A DNA stretch of 64,000 nucleotides from Pollenia angustigena (lineage: Eukaryota; Arthropoda; Insecta; Diptera; Polleniidae): NCBI GenBank assembly GCA_930367215.1, contig OV884056.1:91709285-91773284 (forward strand), read 5' to 3'. How positions within the stretch are numbered: position 1 is the stretch's first letter; every line of letters begins with the position of its first letter. The notes beneath the pieces were generated by a model that was not told the origin of the DNA, ran no database searches, and saw nothing but the letters and a program-made list of their open reading frames with translations. Below are positions 9,942 through 19,598 of the stretch, piece after piece. The position numbers and the translations under genes are program-made.

Positions 9942-12900
9942 CCCCGTCCCGAATAGGCTCAGATTCTCCTTTTCCATAATGGGCTAGTCGTTCTAGATGT
10001 ACCACTTTCATTTTTGATCTTGGGCTCTTATATTTCTGGATCCGATACACCACGTCATTCAATTTCTTTATTACTTTATATGGGCCATCCCAATGAGTCT
10101 GCAGCTTTGGAGATAGTCCTTTTTTTCGTTGCGGATTAAAAAGTAAAACCAACTGGCCCTCTTTGAAACCTTCCGAATTTGCCGCTCGATCGTATCTGGC
10201 TTTCATCTTGTCACTGGACCGCTTAATCCGACTTCGCACGAACTCATGAAGTTCATTAAGGTCATCTTGCTCCTGTGAGGTAGAGCCTTCATTGCTGCCA
10301 TCTGTTGGTCCAGGCTTAACACCAAATTCTAGATCTCCAGGTAGTCTGAGCTCCGTTCCAAAGACAATTTTGGCAGGTGTACGAGAGGTGGAATTATGAA
10401 CAGCTGATCTATATGCCAACAGAAACTTTGGAATGTGTTCATCCCAGTCCTTCTGATGAGTGCTTACTACTTTACGCAAGTGTTCCTCTAATGTGCGGTT
10501 AAATCTTTCAACCATGCCATCGGATTGTGGATGCAAAGGAGTTGTTCTAGTTTTCCTTATTCCGTACAATTCGCACATTTTTTTGAACACAGCAGATTCA
10601 AAATTTCTGCCTTGGTCAGAGTGTAATTCTATTGGAACTCCGTAGCGGCACACCCAGTTATTCAAAAATACGTCCACAACGGTTTTGGCTTCTTGATTTG
10701 GGATGGCATACACCTCTGGCCATTTACTAAAGTAATCGATAACAACTAACACATAACGGTTGCCGGCATCACTCACAGGAAAAGGTCCGGCTATATCCAT
10801 TGCGATTCGCTCGAATGGGGCACCCGAATTGTACTGTTGAAGCGGTCCCCGACTTCTCCTTGTTAGTCCTTTGGCGGCAATGCATTGGGTGCAATTTGAT
10901 ATCCAATCGGCCACAGCTTGTTGGCACCCAACCCAGTAGAAACGTTGTTTTAATTTTTCTAGTGTTTTTGTTACGCCAAGATGGCCACCACTTGGACCAT
11001 TATGGAATTCATTTAAAACTTCATGTACTTTTGACGATGGCACTACAATGAGGTTACGAACTGATTTTCCATCGGCACTTTCCCATGCTCGGTACAGGCA
11101 GCCATTTATCAACTGTAGGCTGTTCCATAGGGCCCAGTAGGCTTTTGTTAGGGGACTTTCAGATGATATTTCGTTTCGATTCGGCCTTCTGCCTTCTTCT
11201 TTGGCCATCATAACTTTCTCTAATATAGGGTCAGCTTTCTGTGCCATTGACCAGTCTTCGTTGGACTCTATCTGCAGTAGGCGAACTTCACAGTTGTATT
11301 CCTTTCCTTCAGCCTTTACACAATGCTTGCATTCCAGTTTGCAGGGTCGTCTTGATAGAGCATCCGCATTGCCATGTTTTCCACCTTTTCTGTGCTCAAT
11401 GGTAAAATCATAACTTTGTAGGCGCTCAATCCAGCGAGCTATCTGACCTTCCGGATTCTTGAATTGCAGCAACCACCTTAGTGCAGAATGGTCTGTTCTT
11501 AACTCAAAATGTTGACCATACAAATACTTGTGGAAATGTTTTACGCACTCTAGAACTGCCAGAAGCTCTCTTCGCGTCACGCAGTAATTTCTCTCAGGCT
11601 TCGAAAGTATTCGGCTGTAATAGCCCACGACTCGCTCTACGCCATCGACCACTTGGGAAAGCACACCTCCAATTCCGTATCCGCTCGCATCGGTATCAAG
11701 CACAAATTTCTCTCCAGTAATGGGGTAAGCCAAAATTGGTGCTGAGCACAACAATTCCTTTAGTTTCTGAAATGCTGTTTCCTGTGCTTCACTCCAGATG
11801 TATTTTTGAGCCTTTTTAGTCAATTCGTGTAAACTTGCAGCAATATTTGCAAAGTTTGGCACAAAGCGCCTGTAGTATGTACATAGGCCTAGAAAACTGC
11901 GTAATTCATGAATATTTTTCGGGCGTGGCCAATCCATTACAGCTTTTATTTTATCGTCGTCCGTTGAGATGCCTTTGGAGGTTACACGATGTCCCAGGTA
12001 TTTTACTTCCTTCTGGAACAGTGAGCATTTCTTAGCATTTAGTTTTAGTCCTGCCATTGATATACGTTTCATCACCTCTTCTAGGTTTTTCAGGTGTTCA
12101 TTAAATGTTTTCCCCATTACAATAATGTCGTCAAGGTACACCAAACATGTCTTTCGGTGAAGACCTTTTAACACCTGCTCCATTAAACGCTCGAATGTAG
12201 CCGGAGCATTGCAGAGTCCAAATGGCATCACATTAAACTGCCATAAGCCATCACTTGCGCTAAACGCAGTTTTCTCCTTATCATTTTCCGCAATTTCCAC
12301 TTGCCAATAACCGCTCTGCAAATCCAATGTAGTAAACCATTCCGTTCCGGCTAACGTGTCCAAGGTATCATCAATTCTAGGCAATGGATAACTATCTTTT
12401 TTCGTGACGTCATTCAGTTTTCTGTAATCTACGCAGAATCTGGTACTCCCATCTTTCTTTTTCACCAAAACCACTGGTGAGCTCCAAGGACTTGACGATG
12501 GTTTAATAACTCCGTTCTTTTCCATCTCGCTAACTAGCTCTTTTACTTCATTGCGCTTTGCTAGAGGAATGCTTCTTGGCGCCTGTTTTATTGGCTTAGC
12601 TTCGCCTGTGTTGATTTCGTGTTTCACGATTGACGTTCTGCCTTGGTTTTGACCTTTCAAAGCGAATGCAGAGGCATATTTTCTTAGTAGTTGTTTGGCC
12701 TTATTTTTGCAAGGCGGTGTTAGCTTTTCGGTCCATTTTCGCACATGTTCCTCTAGTGGCTCGTGGTCTTTGCTAATTCTCCTGGCTACGCCTTGATGCT
12801 GCTCGCAATTAATTACTGCCTCTGTTGAAGTACATTGTCCAATCTTGAAGTTCTGCGTAAGGACTTTTTCACTGCTGGATAAATTTAATACTCTCACAGG

Positions 12901-13533
12901 AACTAGACCCTTGCTGGGTTTTACGAGGGCATTCGCTGTTACGATATCTCCTTTAACTTCTGCTGGCTCTACCACCCATAAACTGTTGTCCTCACAATCT
13001 CCCTCCATTCGCGCCCATACTAAGATTTCTGATTTGGGTGGCAGTTTTTCACGTTGAAGGGCGATTAGCTGTCTTACATGGGCCTTGGTTTCGTATCCAA
13101 CTTCAAGGGGTATTTCCGCATCACGCCAATACATAATTTGCTGACCCATATCCAAATGAATACCATGTTCAATCATGAAATCTGCGCCAATGATTACCTC
13201 GTCTACAATATCAGCCACAATAAATACGTGATGGGCGATTGCATTGGCCATACTTAATTTTGCTTTTACTTTTCCATAGACAGTGGCAGACTCGCCTGTA
13301 GCTGTTCGCAGACTTACCCCGCTTAGTGGTTCGATTGATTTTTGTATTAAATCGGGCCTTATAATGGAATGTGATGCCCCAGTGTCCACAGTAAGAATGC
13401 GTTTTTGACCATTAATGTAACCACAAGCAGTAAGATTCCTGTTACTCCTTTGCACTACTGATATAGAGATTGTGGGGCCCTCAGATGTGGAAGCTAGCCC
13501 ATGCCCCGCGGTGCTAGCTATTTTTAGTTTAAA
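9778..13533 (-). CDS. pol: Gag-Pol polyprotein, pol part (PR-RT-RH-IN)
   Basis: Pol copies the element RNA into DNA and inserts it into the genome. The frame is open from the slippery site at 13533 and has no ATG near its start, so it should be made only by -1 frameshifting from gag. Counting from the GTG at 13455: aspartic protease DTGAS at 24-28; reverse transcriptase about 290-500 with YLDD at 440-443; RNase H from about 585 with LDTDASG, E630, D655 and NADAL near 697; integrase with an H818/H825/C855/C858 zinc site and catalytic D887, D947 and E983; then a GPY/F-type module with GPY at 1124-1126. All key catalytic residues are present and there are no stops. The natural C-terminus is probably near residue 1175. 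The last 50 or so residues read into the LTR because 13 bases are missing there. No envelope gene follows. Overlapping plus-strand frames are shadows. Confidence 0.95.
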   Translation of the reverse strand, partial: FKLKIASTAGHGLASTSEGPTISISVVQRSNRNLTACGYINGQKRILTVDTGASHSIIRPDLIQKSIEPLSGVSLRTATGESATVYGKVKAKLSMANAIAHHVFIVADIVDEVIIGADFMIEHGIHLDMGQQIMYWRDAEIPLEVGYETKAHVRQLIALQREKLPPKSEILVWARMEGDCEDNSLWVVEPAEVKGDIVTANALVKPSKGLVPVRVLNLSSSEKVLTQNFKIGQCTSTEAVINCEQHQGVARRISKDHEPLEEHVRKWTEKLTPPCKNKAKQLLRKYASAFALKGQNQGRTSIVKHEINTGEAKPIKQAPRSIPLAKRNEVKELVSEMEKNGVIKPSSSPWSSPVVLVKKKDGSTRFCVDYRKLNDVTKKDSYPLPRIDDTLDTLAGTEWFTTLDLQSGYWQVEIAENDKEKTAFSASDGLWQFNVMPFGLCNAPATFERLMEQVLKGLHRKTCLVYLDDIIVMGKTFNEHLKNLEEVMKRISMAGLKLNAKKCSLFQKEVKYLGHRVTSKGISTDDDKIKAVMDWPRPKNIHELRSFLGLCTYYRRFVPNFANIAASLHELTKKAQKYIWSEAQETAFQKLKELLCSAPILAYPITGEKFVLDTDASGYGIGGVLSQVVDGVERVVGYYSRILSKPERNYCVTRRELLAVLECVKHFHKYLYGQHFELRTDHSALRWLLQFKNPEGQIARWIERLQSYDFTIEHRKGGKHGNADALSRRPCKLECKHCVKAEGKEYNCEVRLLQIESNEDWSMAQKADPILEKVMMAKEEGRRPNRNEISSESPLTKAYWALWNSLQLINGCLYRAWESADGKSVRNLIVVPSSKVHEVLNEFHNGPSGGHLGVTKTLEKLKQRFYWVGCQQAVADWISNCTQCIAAKGLTRRSRGPLQQYNSGAPFERIAMDIAGPFPVSDAGNRYVLVVIDYFSKWPEVYAIPNQEAKTVVDVFLNNWVCRYGVPIELHSDQGRNFESAVFKKMCELYGIRKTRTTPLHPQSDGMVERFNRTLEEHLRKVVSTHQKDWDEHIPKFLLAYRSAVHNSTSRTPAKIVFGTELRLPGDLEFGVKPGPTDGSNEGSTSQEQDDLNELHEFVRSRIKRSSDKMKARYDRAANSEGFKEGQLVLLFNPQRKKGLSPKLQTHWDGPYKVIKKLNDVVYRIQKYKSPRSKMKVVHLERLAHYGKGESEPIRDGEIILELFIVIVISYLVSYSFMLLKIVMYNFQHNCYFKNNSYINFPVISRNGYRT
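9942..9951 (-). other. Polypurine tract candidate
   Basis: On the minus strand CGGGACGGGG directly precedes the 3' LTR, the position at which plus-strand DNA synthesis is primed in LTR elements. It is short and interrupted by one C. Confidence 0.5.
13492..13533 (-). promoter_or_regulatory. -1 ribosomal frameshift signal between gag and pol
   Basis: On the minus strand the last gag codons are TTA AAC followed by the TAA stop. With the preceding base they form T TTA AAC, a canonical X XXY YYZ slippery heptamer in the gag frame (13533-13527). Slipping back one base gives TTT AAA, which is the pol frame. After a 7-nt spacer, AGCTAGC (13519-13513) can pair with GCTAGCT (13498-13492) across a 14-nt GC-rich loop. 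Heptamer, spacer and stem all meet the standard rules for -1 frameshifting. Function is inferred. Confidence 0.85.
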
Positions 13534-15020
13534 GGTGACTCTTGTGCCACCTGGTGACTAGCACGTTGGTTGTTTCCTGGTGGCGAGGAAGATCTCGATC
13601 GTCGTCTTGGTGCTTTGCAGTTTCGCTGAATATGGCCAGTTTTACCGCAGTTATAGCATTTTACTTTGTTTTTACTTTGCTTCTCTCCCAACGCCTGCAA
13701 AACTGCCTCCTTCATGCTTCTCATTTCCTTCAAAATATCTCCTTCGTCTTCGGCTGTTATATCGAGCTTGCGCACCTTGCATATATGCGGTTTTGAAATT
13801 ATTCTAGCGGTTTCTTGTGCTAGGGCAAATGATACCGTTTCTGCAAATGATGGCTTCTGTGATGCACATACCGCTAGTTTTACATCAGCATCCCGTATAC
13901 CGTTTACAAATGCCTCGGTCTTAAAATGATCTAGCAATGGATGACTTTCACCTGGATAAGTAAGCTGTACCAAGCGCTCAATCTCTAATGCGAAATCCTG
14001 TAGCGTCTCGTTTGGCTTTTGTACTCTACCCCGTAATTCCATTCTGAATATTTCTTTTCTATGTTCACCACCATACTTGCGTTGCAGTGCTGCCATAATG
14101 TCATCATAATTATTTCTGCAACTTACTGGTACACTTTCTAGAATTTCAGCCGCAGTTCCTTTTAAAGCCAGAATCAGCTCTATGGCTTTTTCTTCATTGT
14201 TCCAAGCATTTTTATTGGCAACTGTGTCAAACTGGAACTTAAACACATTCAATGGTGAGCTGCCGTCAAAACTTGGAGCTCTTATTCTATTCGAGACTTC
14301 TGGAAAAACTCGCACCACTCCCTCTTGGCACTGAAGACTATTTACTCTTTCTTCCAGATGATGAAGTTTTCCATCAAAAACCGTGACTTGTGTTTTCACA
14401 TTACTGACTTGAGTTTTTACATCAGTGACTTGTGTTTTTACATCAGACAATTCTATTTCCATATCGTCTACTCTTTCGTTTATAACAGTAGAAATCTCTT
14501 GAAGCTTCTCAAGTTTTTCATTAGTAGCCTGAAGTTTCTCGTTTGTCACTTTAGAATTTTCTTGAATTTCGGCTAAGATGGTGCTTGCATTTTCTACGAT
14601 AGCTTTTGAATTTTCTTCCATTTTTCTAGAGGTTACAGCGGAATTTTCTTTTACCATTTCCTCCATTTTTCTAGAATTTTCTTCCATTTTTCTAGAGGTT
14701 ACAGCCGAATTTTCTTTTACCATTTCCTCCATTTTTCTAGAATTTTCTTCCATTTTTCTAGAAGTTTCTGCCGACATTTTTTCCATTTTCTCCATCATAG
14801 CAGCAAACATTGTACCAAGATCCATGTTGCTTGTTACTGCACGGGTAGCAACTTCTATTTCTTCTTTTTCTTCAAATTCATAAGTTGCGATGTCAATATT
14901 GCGTCGCTTAAATTCATCGATTAATCTTTTCTGTAGTTCAGCTTTATTTCCAGCAGTAGGCAGATCCAACTTGCCCAACTCTTTCTTCAGCTGTTCAACT
15001 TTTAGCTCATCGAATTTCAT
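13524..15020 (-). CDS. gag: Gag polyprotein with N-terminal SAP-like motif
   Basis: 498-residue structural protein that should assemble the virus-like particle and bind element RNA. Residues about 3-37 (LKVEQLKKELGKLDLPTAG, then ELQKRLIDEF) fit the SAP helix-loop-helix DNA-binding motif, an unusual start for Gag. Residues about 65-235 are a long charged coiled coil with a 22-residue tandem repeat (EENSRKMEEMVKENSAVTSR), matched by a 66-bp DNA repeat at about 14620-14760. A retrotransposon-Gag capsid-like region follows (about 250-400), then a CCHC zinc knuckle, CYNCGKTGHIQRNC, at 455-468 and an Arg/Ser-rich tail. The ATG at 15020 is the first in frame and lies about 86 bp from the 5' LTR. The stop is part of the frameshift signal. 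No disruptions were seen. Confidence 0.9.
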   Translation of the reverse strand: MKFDELKVEQLKKELGKLDLPTAGNKAELQKRLIDEFKRRNIDIATYEFEEKEEIEVATRAVTSNMDLGTMFAAMMEKMEKMSAETSRKMEENSRKMEEMVKENSAVTSRKMEENSRKMEEMVKENSAVTSRKMEENSKAIVENASTILAEIQENSKVTNEKLQATNEKLEKLQEISTVINERVDDMEIELSDVKTQVTDVKTQVSNVKTQVTVFDGKLHHLEERVNSLQCQEGVVRVFPEVSNRIRAPSFDGSSPLNVFKFQFDTVANKNAWNNEEKAIELILALKGTAAEILESVPVSCRNNYDDIMAALQRKYGGEHRKEIFRMELRGRVQKPNETLQDFALEIERLVQLTYPGESHPLLDHFKTEAFVNGIRDADVKLAVCASQKPSFAETVSFALAQETARIISKPHICKVRKLDITAEDEGDILKEMRSMKEAVLQALGEKQSKNKVKCYNCGKTGHIQRNCKAPRRRSRSSSPPGNNQRASHQVAQESPLN

Positions 15021-15090
15021 TGTTGTTTGTATAGTTTTTTTTTTTTTTTTATTATTTTATTTTATTTTTTTTTTTTTTTTTTTGCAATTT

Positions 15091-15104
15091 CACTTCTGAC
15101 ACCA
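15091..15104 (-). other. Primer-binding site, tRNA-Leu-like
   Basis: Two bases inside the 5' LTR the plus strand reads CACTTCTGACACCA, identical to a tRNA 3' end with CCA. It matches what I know of fly tRNA-Leu, the primer of mdg3/micropia-type elements. The 14-nt match is read from the sequence; the amino-acid identity is recalled knowledge. Confidence 0.8.
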
Positions 15105-15106
15105 AT

Positions 15107-15520
15107 TGTTACGTTTTTCCTTTAATAAACGCGTTTGAGTTCTTTTAATTGCAAATCCGAATAAAAACACACACATATTCAACTTAACAAACTTTATTGA
15201 AATTAATTATTTTGTTCACAATTGTTAGTTACGAACAGAACCGTTTTTCAAAACAGACTAAACTAATTTTACATGAGTCACCCCTTTTTATATTTCATAA
15301 TTATTTCTAGATTTTTCCTGAACCTTCCCGTAAAAACTATTTATTATGTTCTATAACCATTTCTAGAAATTACTGGGAAATTTATATAGGAATTATTTTT
15401 AAAATAACAGTTGTGTTGAAAATTATACATGACAATTTTAAGTAACATAAAACTATAACTTACAAGATAACTTATAACTATAACTATAAATAATTCTAAG
15501 ATAATTTAACTTTCGTAACA
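15107..15520 (-). repeat. 5' LTR (complete, 414 bp)
   Basis: On the minus strand it begins TGTTACGAAAG and ends CGTAACA, so it carries the short inverted TG..CA termini. It should contain the promoter and transcription start in U3/R, but I could not place a TATA box with confidence. It is followed on the gag side by the primer-binding site and a T-rich stretch (15025-15085, plus strand) before the gag ATG. Confidence 0.92.
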
Positions 15521-15540
15521 ATATGTTAGTATATACATAT

Positions 15541-15770
15541 GTATATAGCCTTGCTCATCGTCATATGAGTTCGAGCTGCCTATATACTGGGCATAGGCTT
15601 CTATACGGTGAACATGGCTATGAAGAAGGTTTAATGGGTCAGTTAGTATGAGGACTATTCGAATATGCTTTGTGTTATCTACATTTATTCTGAGTCCTTA
15701 TTTTTTGGATTCTAAAGATGAGTCATTTAGCTTTCCTTGCATGTCACAAAGTATATGGGGAAATTGGCAT
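15541..15770 (-). pseudogene. Non-LTR reverse transcriptase fragment
   Basis: Leftward reading gives LCDMQGKLNDSSLESKK, a stop, then GLRINVDNTKHIRIV and, further on, IEAYAQYIGSSNSYDDEQG. This order matches the RT palm region after the catalytic loop in many non-LTR elements (L-x2-M-x3-L-x-DL-x-ES..GL-IN-x-KTK..YLGS). One stop codon interrupts it and no further domain is recognisable. The gypsy element is inserted just beside it. The clade is uncertain. Confidence 0.5.
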
Positions 15771-17420
15771 TTATCAACCGCATTATTAAGCCATTTTAAT
15801 CGCATTTCAGGTCGGATGGGATTCCGTATAATTCCTCTTGGTTATTTCTCGTTCGCGCGGCGGGAGACTGCATCAAGGGTGAAAAATGTCGGTTTGCTGA
15901 AATTTGCGCACAATTTTCCCGATTGTGATACATTTGGTCGATTATGCTGACAAATCTCGAAGTGCACGACATGCATTTTTATTTAAACTCCCATTTTTGT
16001 AAAAGACTTCAGCAATTTTAACAATGTACCTCTACATGGTTGAATTTGTCAAACAATGAAACAAAGAAATGTCAAATTAAGTTGGAAAAAAAACTTGACA
16101 TTAAGGTGTGACTTACAAATAACATTGTGCATTATGGATGGACCACACTATATATTAAGGTGTTTTGGAAAAAAATAACAAACAAAAATTTTTAAATAAA
16201 AGTCTAAATTAAAAATATATTTGCACTTAACATTTGCACGAAAACCAAATTTGTTATTGTTTTTTTTAGAACAAAACAATACAGTGCTATCTATATTCAG
16301 CTACGCCGAATCTTTGATAGCCTACAGCGGCGGTTAGAATATTTAAGGGCAAACTTTACAAATGTCTGTAAAGTGATTTCTGGTATTAAAAACCTAAATA
16401 AGACCAAATTTTAATACAGAAGCGAAATTCGTTTTTGCGTTTTATACGTTATAAGGTTTTTAGAAGGTTGCTTTATATGGGACACCTGGTAAATGATGGA
16501 CCGATTATCACAAAACTACATGGTGTTATTTATATGGGATCTATGGCAAATTTTAGGCGGATCTTCACGAAATGACACTACAGTATGATATTTAGTCTTA
16601 AAAAACTATGAAAGACCAAATATTATTACAATAGCATTATTCGCTGCGGCTTAAAGCATACTATAGTGTTTTCCCAGAGTGGCGTTTATATCGGGTCCTT
16701 GGTAAATAGGGGACCGACCTTCACGAAATTTCGTTTCTAGTCATATAAAACGAATTTGTTCAAAATCTTATATTAATCCATGAAACCACTTACGTTAGTT
16801 TTTGTAAAAAAATTATCTATTTTTTTATGGATTCATAACTCTTATCCTACTGAAGCGATAGTGCCGGATATGCTTAGGCTAACTAGAAACAATTTGACAC
16901 TAATATTGTTATTTTTTGAGTTGTTTTCAACATACGGAAATAGCTAAATCTGCTTAGAATTACTCGAGGACCGAAAATATATATGTATACGTTATGGGGT
17001 CTTAGATGAACAACCTGGAAATAATATTGGACTACTGGATCCATCTTAAATAAAATGGACTATGTCACTGTTAAAAAAAAGATTTTGTAGTTAAACGGCA
17101 TGTTTTCTTTTTAAAACGATTTAAAAACTATTCCTCCGGAGAATACCATCTAATTAGGGTTGCCAGACGGCGTGGATTGTCCAGTTTTTTTGCGTGTTGT
17201 TCAGGTTCCATCTAAAATACAATTTATCCAGTAAAGAAACTTTATTTAATTTTGAAAAATTACTTTTTTATTAATTATATTTTTTTTATAATTAAATTAT
17301 TATCTTGTATAGAACAAAATCCTATACTAAGAAAAAATTTATAATTAGCCGACAGACATTCCAATTAATAATATACGGTCCAGTTTTTCAAAAATGCGAT
17401 AAAAATAACGTACAAAACTG

Positions 17421-17651
17421 GGGTCTAATCACCGAATTCGATATCGAGCACAACTGATCGAAATTATTTATTTTGGTATCATGAAACTCGATATCGAATG
17501 AAATGTATTGAATTTGAAATAATAGCATTCGATATCGAGTATCTCGACATTACATTTATCGAGTTTTCATTCGATACGTCAATGTCTATCGTATGCAAAA
17601 AAATTCGTAAGCTTATTCGATACGATAGTATCGAATTCGGTGATTAGACCC
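17421..17651. mobile_element. MITE with CGATATCGA-rich inverted ends (copy 2)
   Basis: Ends GGGTCTAATCACCGAATTCG and the inverted CGAATTCGGTGATTAGACCC are flanked by CTG (17418-17420) and CTA (17652-17654). Same family as 7124-7345 and 43311-43553. The interior has mirrored ATCGAATG blocks and no coding frame. Confidence 0.78.
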
Positions 17652-18306
17652 CTAATCTCTTTTGCTATACATGCCAACTAGAAATACTTTTTGTGAAAAT
17701 ACTTAAGGTATTTCCAATAATCTTTACTCAAAAGAATCCAGACCGAATAAAGGCTACAATTTCAATAAGGCTAAATTTGTATTAAAGTTGCAAAATATTT
17801 AAAAAAAATTTGCCTACAACAATAGATACAAAAAAATATATATGTGGCTAAACAAATAGTTATCAGCCATGATCTGGAAATCGAATTCTATCGAAATTAA
17901 AATCGAATAAACTTTGAAAACGATCTAGTGTTCGAACTGTCAAAGTCAGCAGGCTTTCCGCTACCACCTATAGTAAATTCGCCCTGATAATAATTTTGTA
18001 ATATGATATAAGACTGAATTTCAAGTGTTACACGCAGTCTACAACTAACATACAATGCTTAACATGAACTAAACTAATATGATGTTAGTGTTAAGTATAG
18101 ACTCATCATGTTACAGTTTTTCTCATGTTATAACACAGTTGTTAGTGCAAATGTCTTTACAACGCTATGAATCAAAATGTGGAACCACCACCTAAAAAAA
18201 GTGATAATTTTGTTATAAAATACAAAAACATAAATGCTGGAACAAAGTACGGAATGAGATAAGATTTTGCAAAAATTTGTTTAATTTGACTGAAAATCAT
18301 GCTGTT

Positions 18307-18880
18307 AAATTTCGTGAAGATCCGTGTATAATTTACCCTAAGCCCCATATAAACACTACTCCCGGAAAACAGTTTAGTACGCCTAAAACCGTTAAAAATA
18401 ACGCTATCGTAACAAAGTTTGGTACGTCACAGTTTTTTAAGGCTAGAAATAACACTGTGAAATTTCGTGACGATCGGTCCATAATTTACCTTAGGCCCCA
18501 TATAAACCCTACTACCGGAAAACAGTTTAGTACGCCTCAAACCGTAAAAAATAATGCAATCATAACAAATTTTGGCTCGTCACAGTTTTATAGGACTATA
18601 AATGATACTGTGAAATTTCGTGAAGATCGGTACATAATTTACCCTAGGCCCCATAGAAACCCTACTCCCGGAAAACAGTTTAGTACACCTAAAACCATAA
18701 TTAAAAATGCTATCATAACAGAAATTGGTACGTCACAGTTTTAAAGGACTAGAAATGACACTGTGAAATTTTGTGATGATCGGTTCATAATTTACCCTAG
18801 GCCCAATATAAACCCTACTACCGGAAAACAGTTTAGTCGCCTAAAACCACAATTAATAACAAATCGTCACAGTTTAAGAT
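18307..18880. repeat. Tandem repeat, four 153-bp units
   Basis: AAATTTCGTGA..GATC begins units at 18307, 18460, 18613 and 18766, exactly 153 bp apart. Each contains TAATTTACCCTA, CCCCATATAAACC, GGAAAACAGTTTAGTACGCC and ACGTCACAGTTTT. Because 153 is divisible by three, a 155-codon frame (18277-18744) runs through three units. It stops in the third unit and I treat it as non-coding. The fourth unit is shortened. Confidence 0.85.
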
Positions 18881-19172
18881 AATAATAATAAATAGACGTC
18901 ATACAGATATTACTCCTTAAACATTCGAACTGTCGGTGGAGGGTATCAAAGACTCGGCACAGCCGAATATAGCACTCTAACTTGTTTTTTAATTTTTTAC
19001 TTCAAAATAAAATCTAAAGTAAAATTTTACTTCTTCTTATAGTTTAGTGCATTTTCAAATTGACCAGTTATTTTTTAAAAATCCAGGTGAATTTTTTCTA
19101 TTGTCCGGTTATTTGACTTATGGTATCTGGCAACCCTAGATCAAATCCACTCGTAGTATGTATTAGAGACCT

Positions 19173-19598
19173 CCCTGCAAATAATAGGACCAGTCCAAAC
19201 ACGCGTGTAAAGAGTAGTCCACAAGGGACCAGGACTAGTCCACAAGTAACCCAAACGTATGGAAAAAACCTGGTCTATTTAACATTACGATGTCCTAGGA
19301 GAGGACCATATAACCCACCTTTGGACCACTAAGGAGTAGTTTTAAAACTACTCCATGGTATATAACCCACCTTTGGACCAGTAAGGAGTAGTTTTAAAAC
19401 TAATCCATGGTATACTCAAGAGGATTAGTTTTGAAGTCGTTTAAACACGAAAGCATGTCGTTAAAAAACGAAGACATGTCGTCTCACTACAAACACTTTT
19501 TAACAATGGCATGGTCCATGCTTGCATTACATCGGACAAGTCCATGGAGTAGTCCATTTTATCAAAATGGGTCAGGTGGTCCAATTTTATTTGCAGGG
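19173..19598 (+). mobile_element. MITE family Y, copy 1
   Basis: Ends CCCTGCAAATAATAGGACCA and TGGTCCAATTTTATTTGCAGGG are inverted. Inside, a 52-bp unit (ACCCACCTTTGGACCA.. GAGTAGTTTTAAAACTA) is repeated twice at 19309 and 19361. A reversed second copy surrounds the transposon at 19903-22182, which supports this as a real repeat family. Confidence 0.65.

Larger units (their letters stand above)
9541..15520 (-). mobile_element. Ty3/gypsy LTR retrotransposon, recent insertion
   Basis: The element is 5,980 bp with gag and pol on the minus strand and no envelope gene. Direct LTRs lie at 9541-9941 and 15107-15520. The outer ends are TGTTACG and CGTAACA, and the 4-bp target duplication ATAT is at 9537-9540 and 15521-15524. 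The LTRs differ at two positions (near 9609 and 9682) over about 400 bp, apart from a 13-bp end loss, so insertion was recent. Gene order is gag, then protease, reverse transcriptase, RNase H, integrase, the Ty3/gypsy order. The tRNA-Leu-like primer site recalls mdg3/micropia/blastopia-type elements of flies, but placement in that group is an inference. It may still encode working proteins. Confidence 0.95.
16281..18990. repeat. Large hairpin-ended dispersed repeat
   Basis: It starts near AGTGCTATCTATATTCAGCT with the imperfect hairpin TTCAGCTACGCCGAA. It ends with the mirror arrangement: GGTGGAGGGTATCAAAG, hairpin TTCGGCTGTGCCGAG on the complement, and AGCACTCTAACTTG. Inside are repeated blocks containing 'cgaagatccg..ccatataaa' elements. 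The left part is diverged and the right part holds four 153-bp units. A MITE at 17421-17651 is nested in it. Class not assigned. Confidence 0.6.

Noticed and set aside
10460..14883. Numerous plus-strand ORFs across the gypsy element
   Set aside because: They mirror the gag and pol frames, including the complement of the coiled-coil repeat.
9541..15520. Endogenous retrovirus with envelope
   Set aside because: Nothing beyond integrase is present between pol and the LTR, so it is a plain retrotransposon.
15648..15950. 100-codon plus-strand ORF
   Set aside because: It overlaps the minus-strand reverse transcriptase fragment, which explains the sequence better.
18277..18744. 155-codon ORF as a protein gene
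   Set aside because: It is only the reading of three 153-bp tandem repeats inside a dispersed repeat and stops when a unit drifts.
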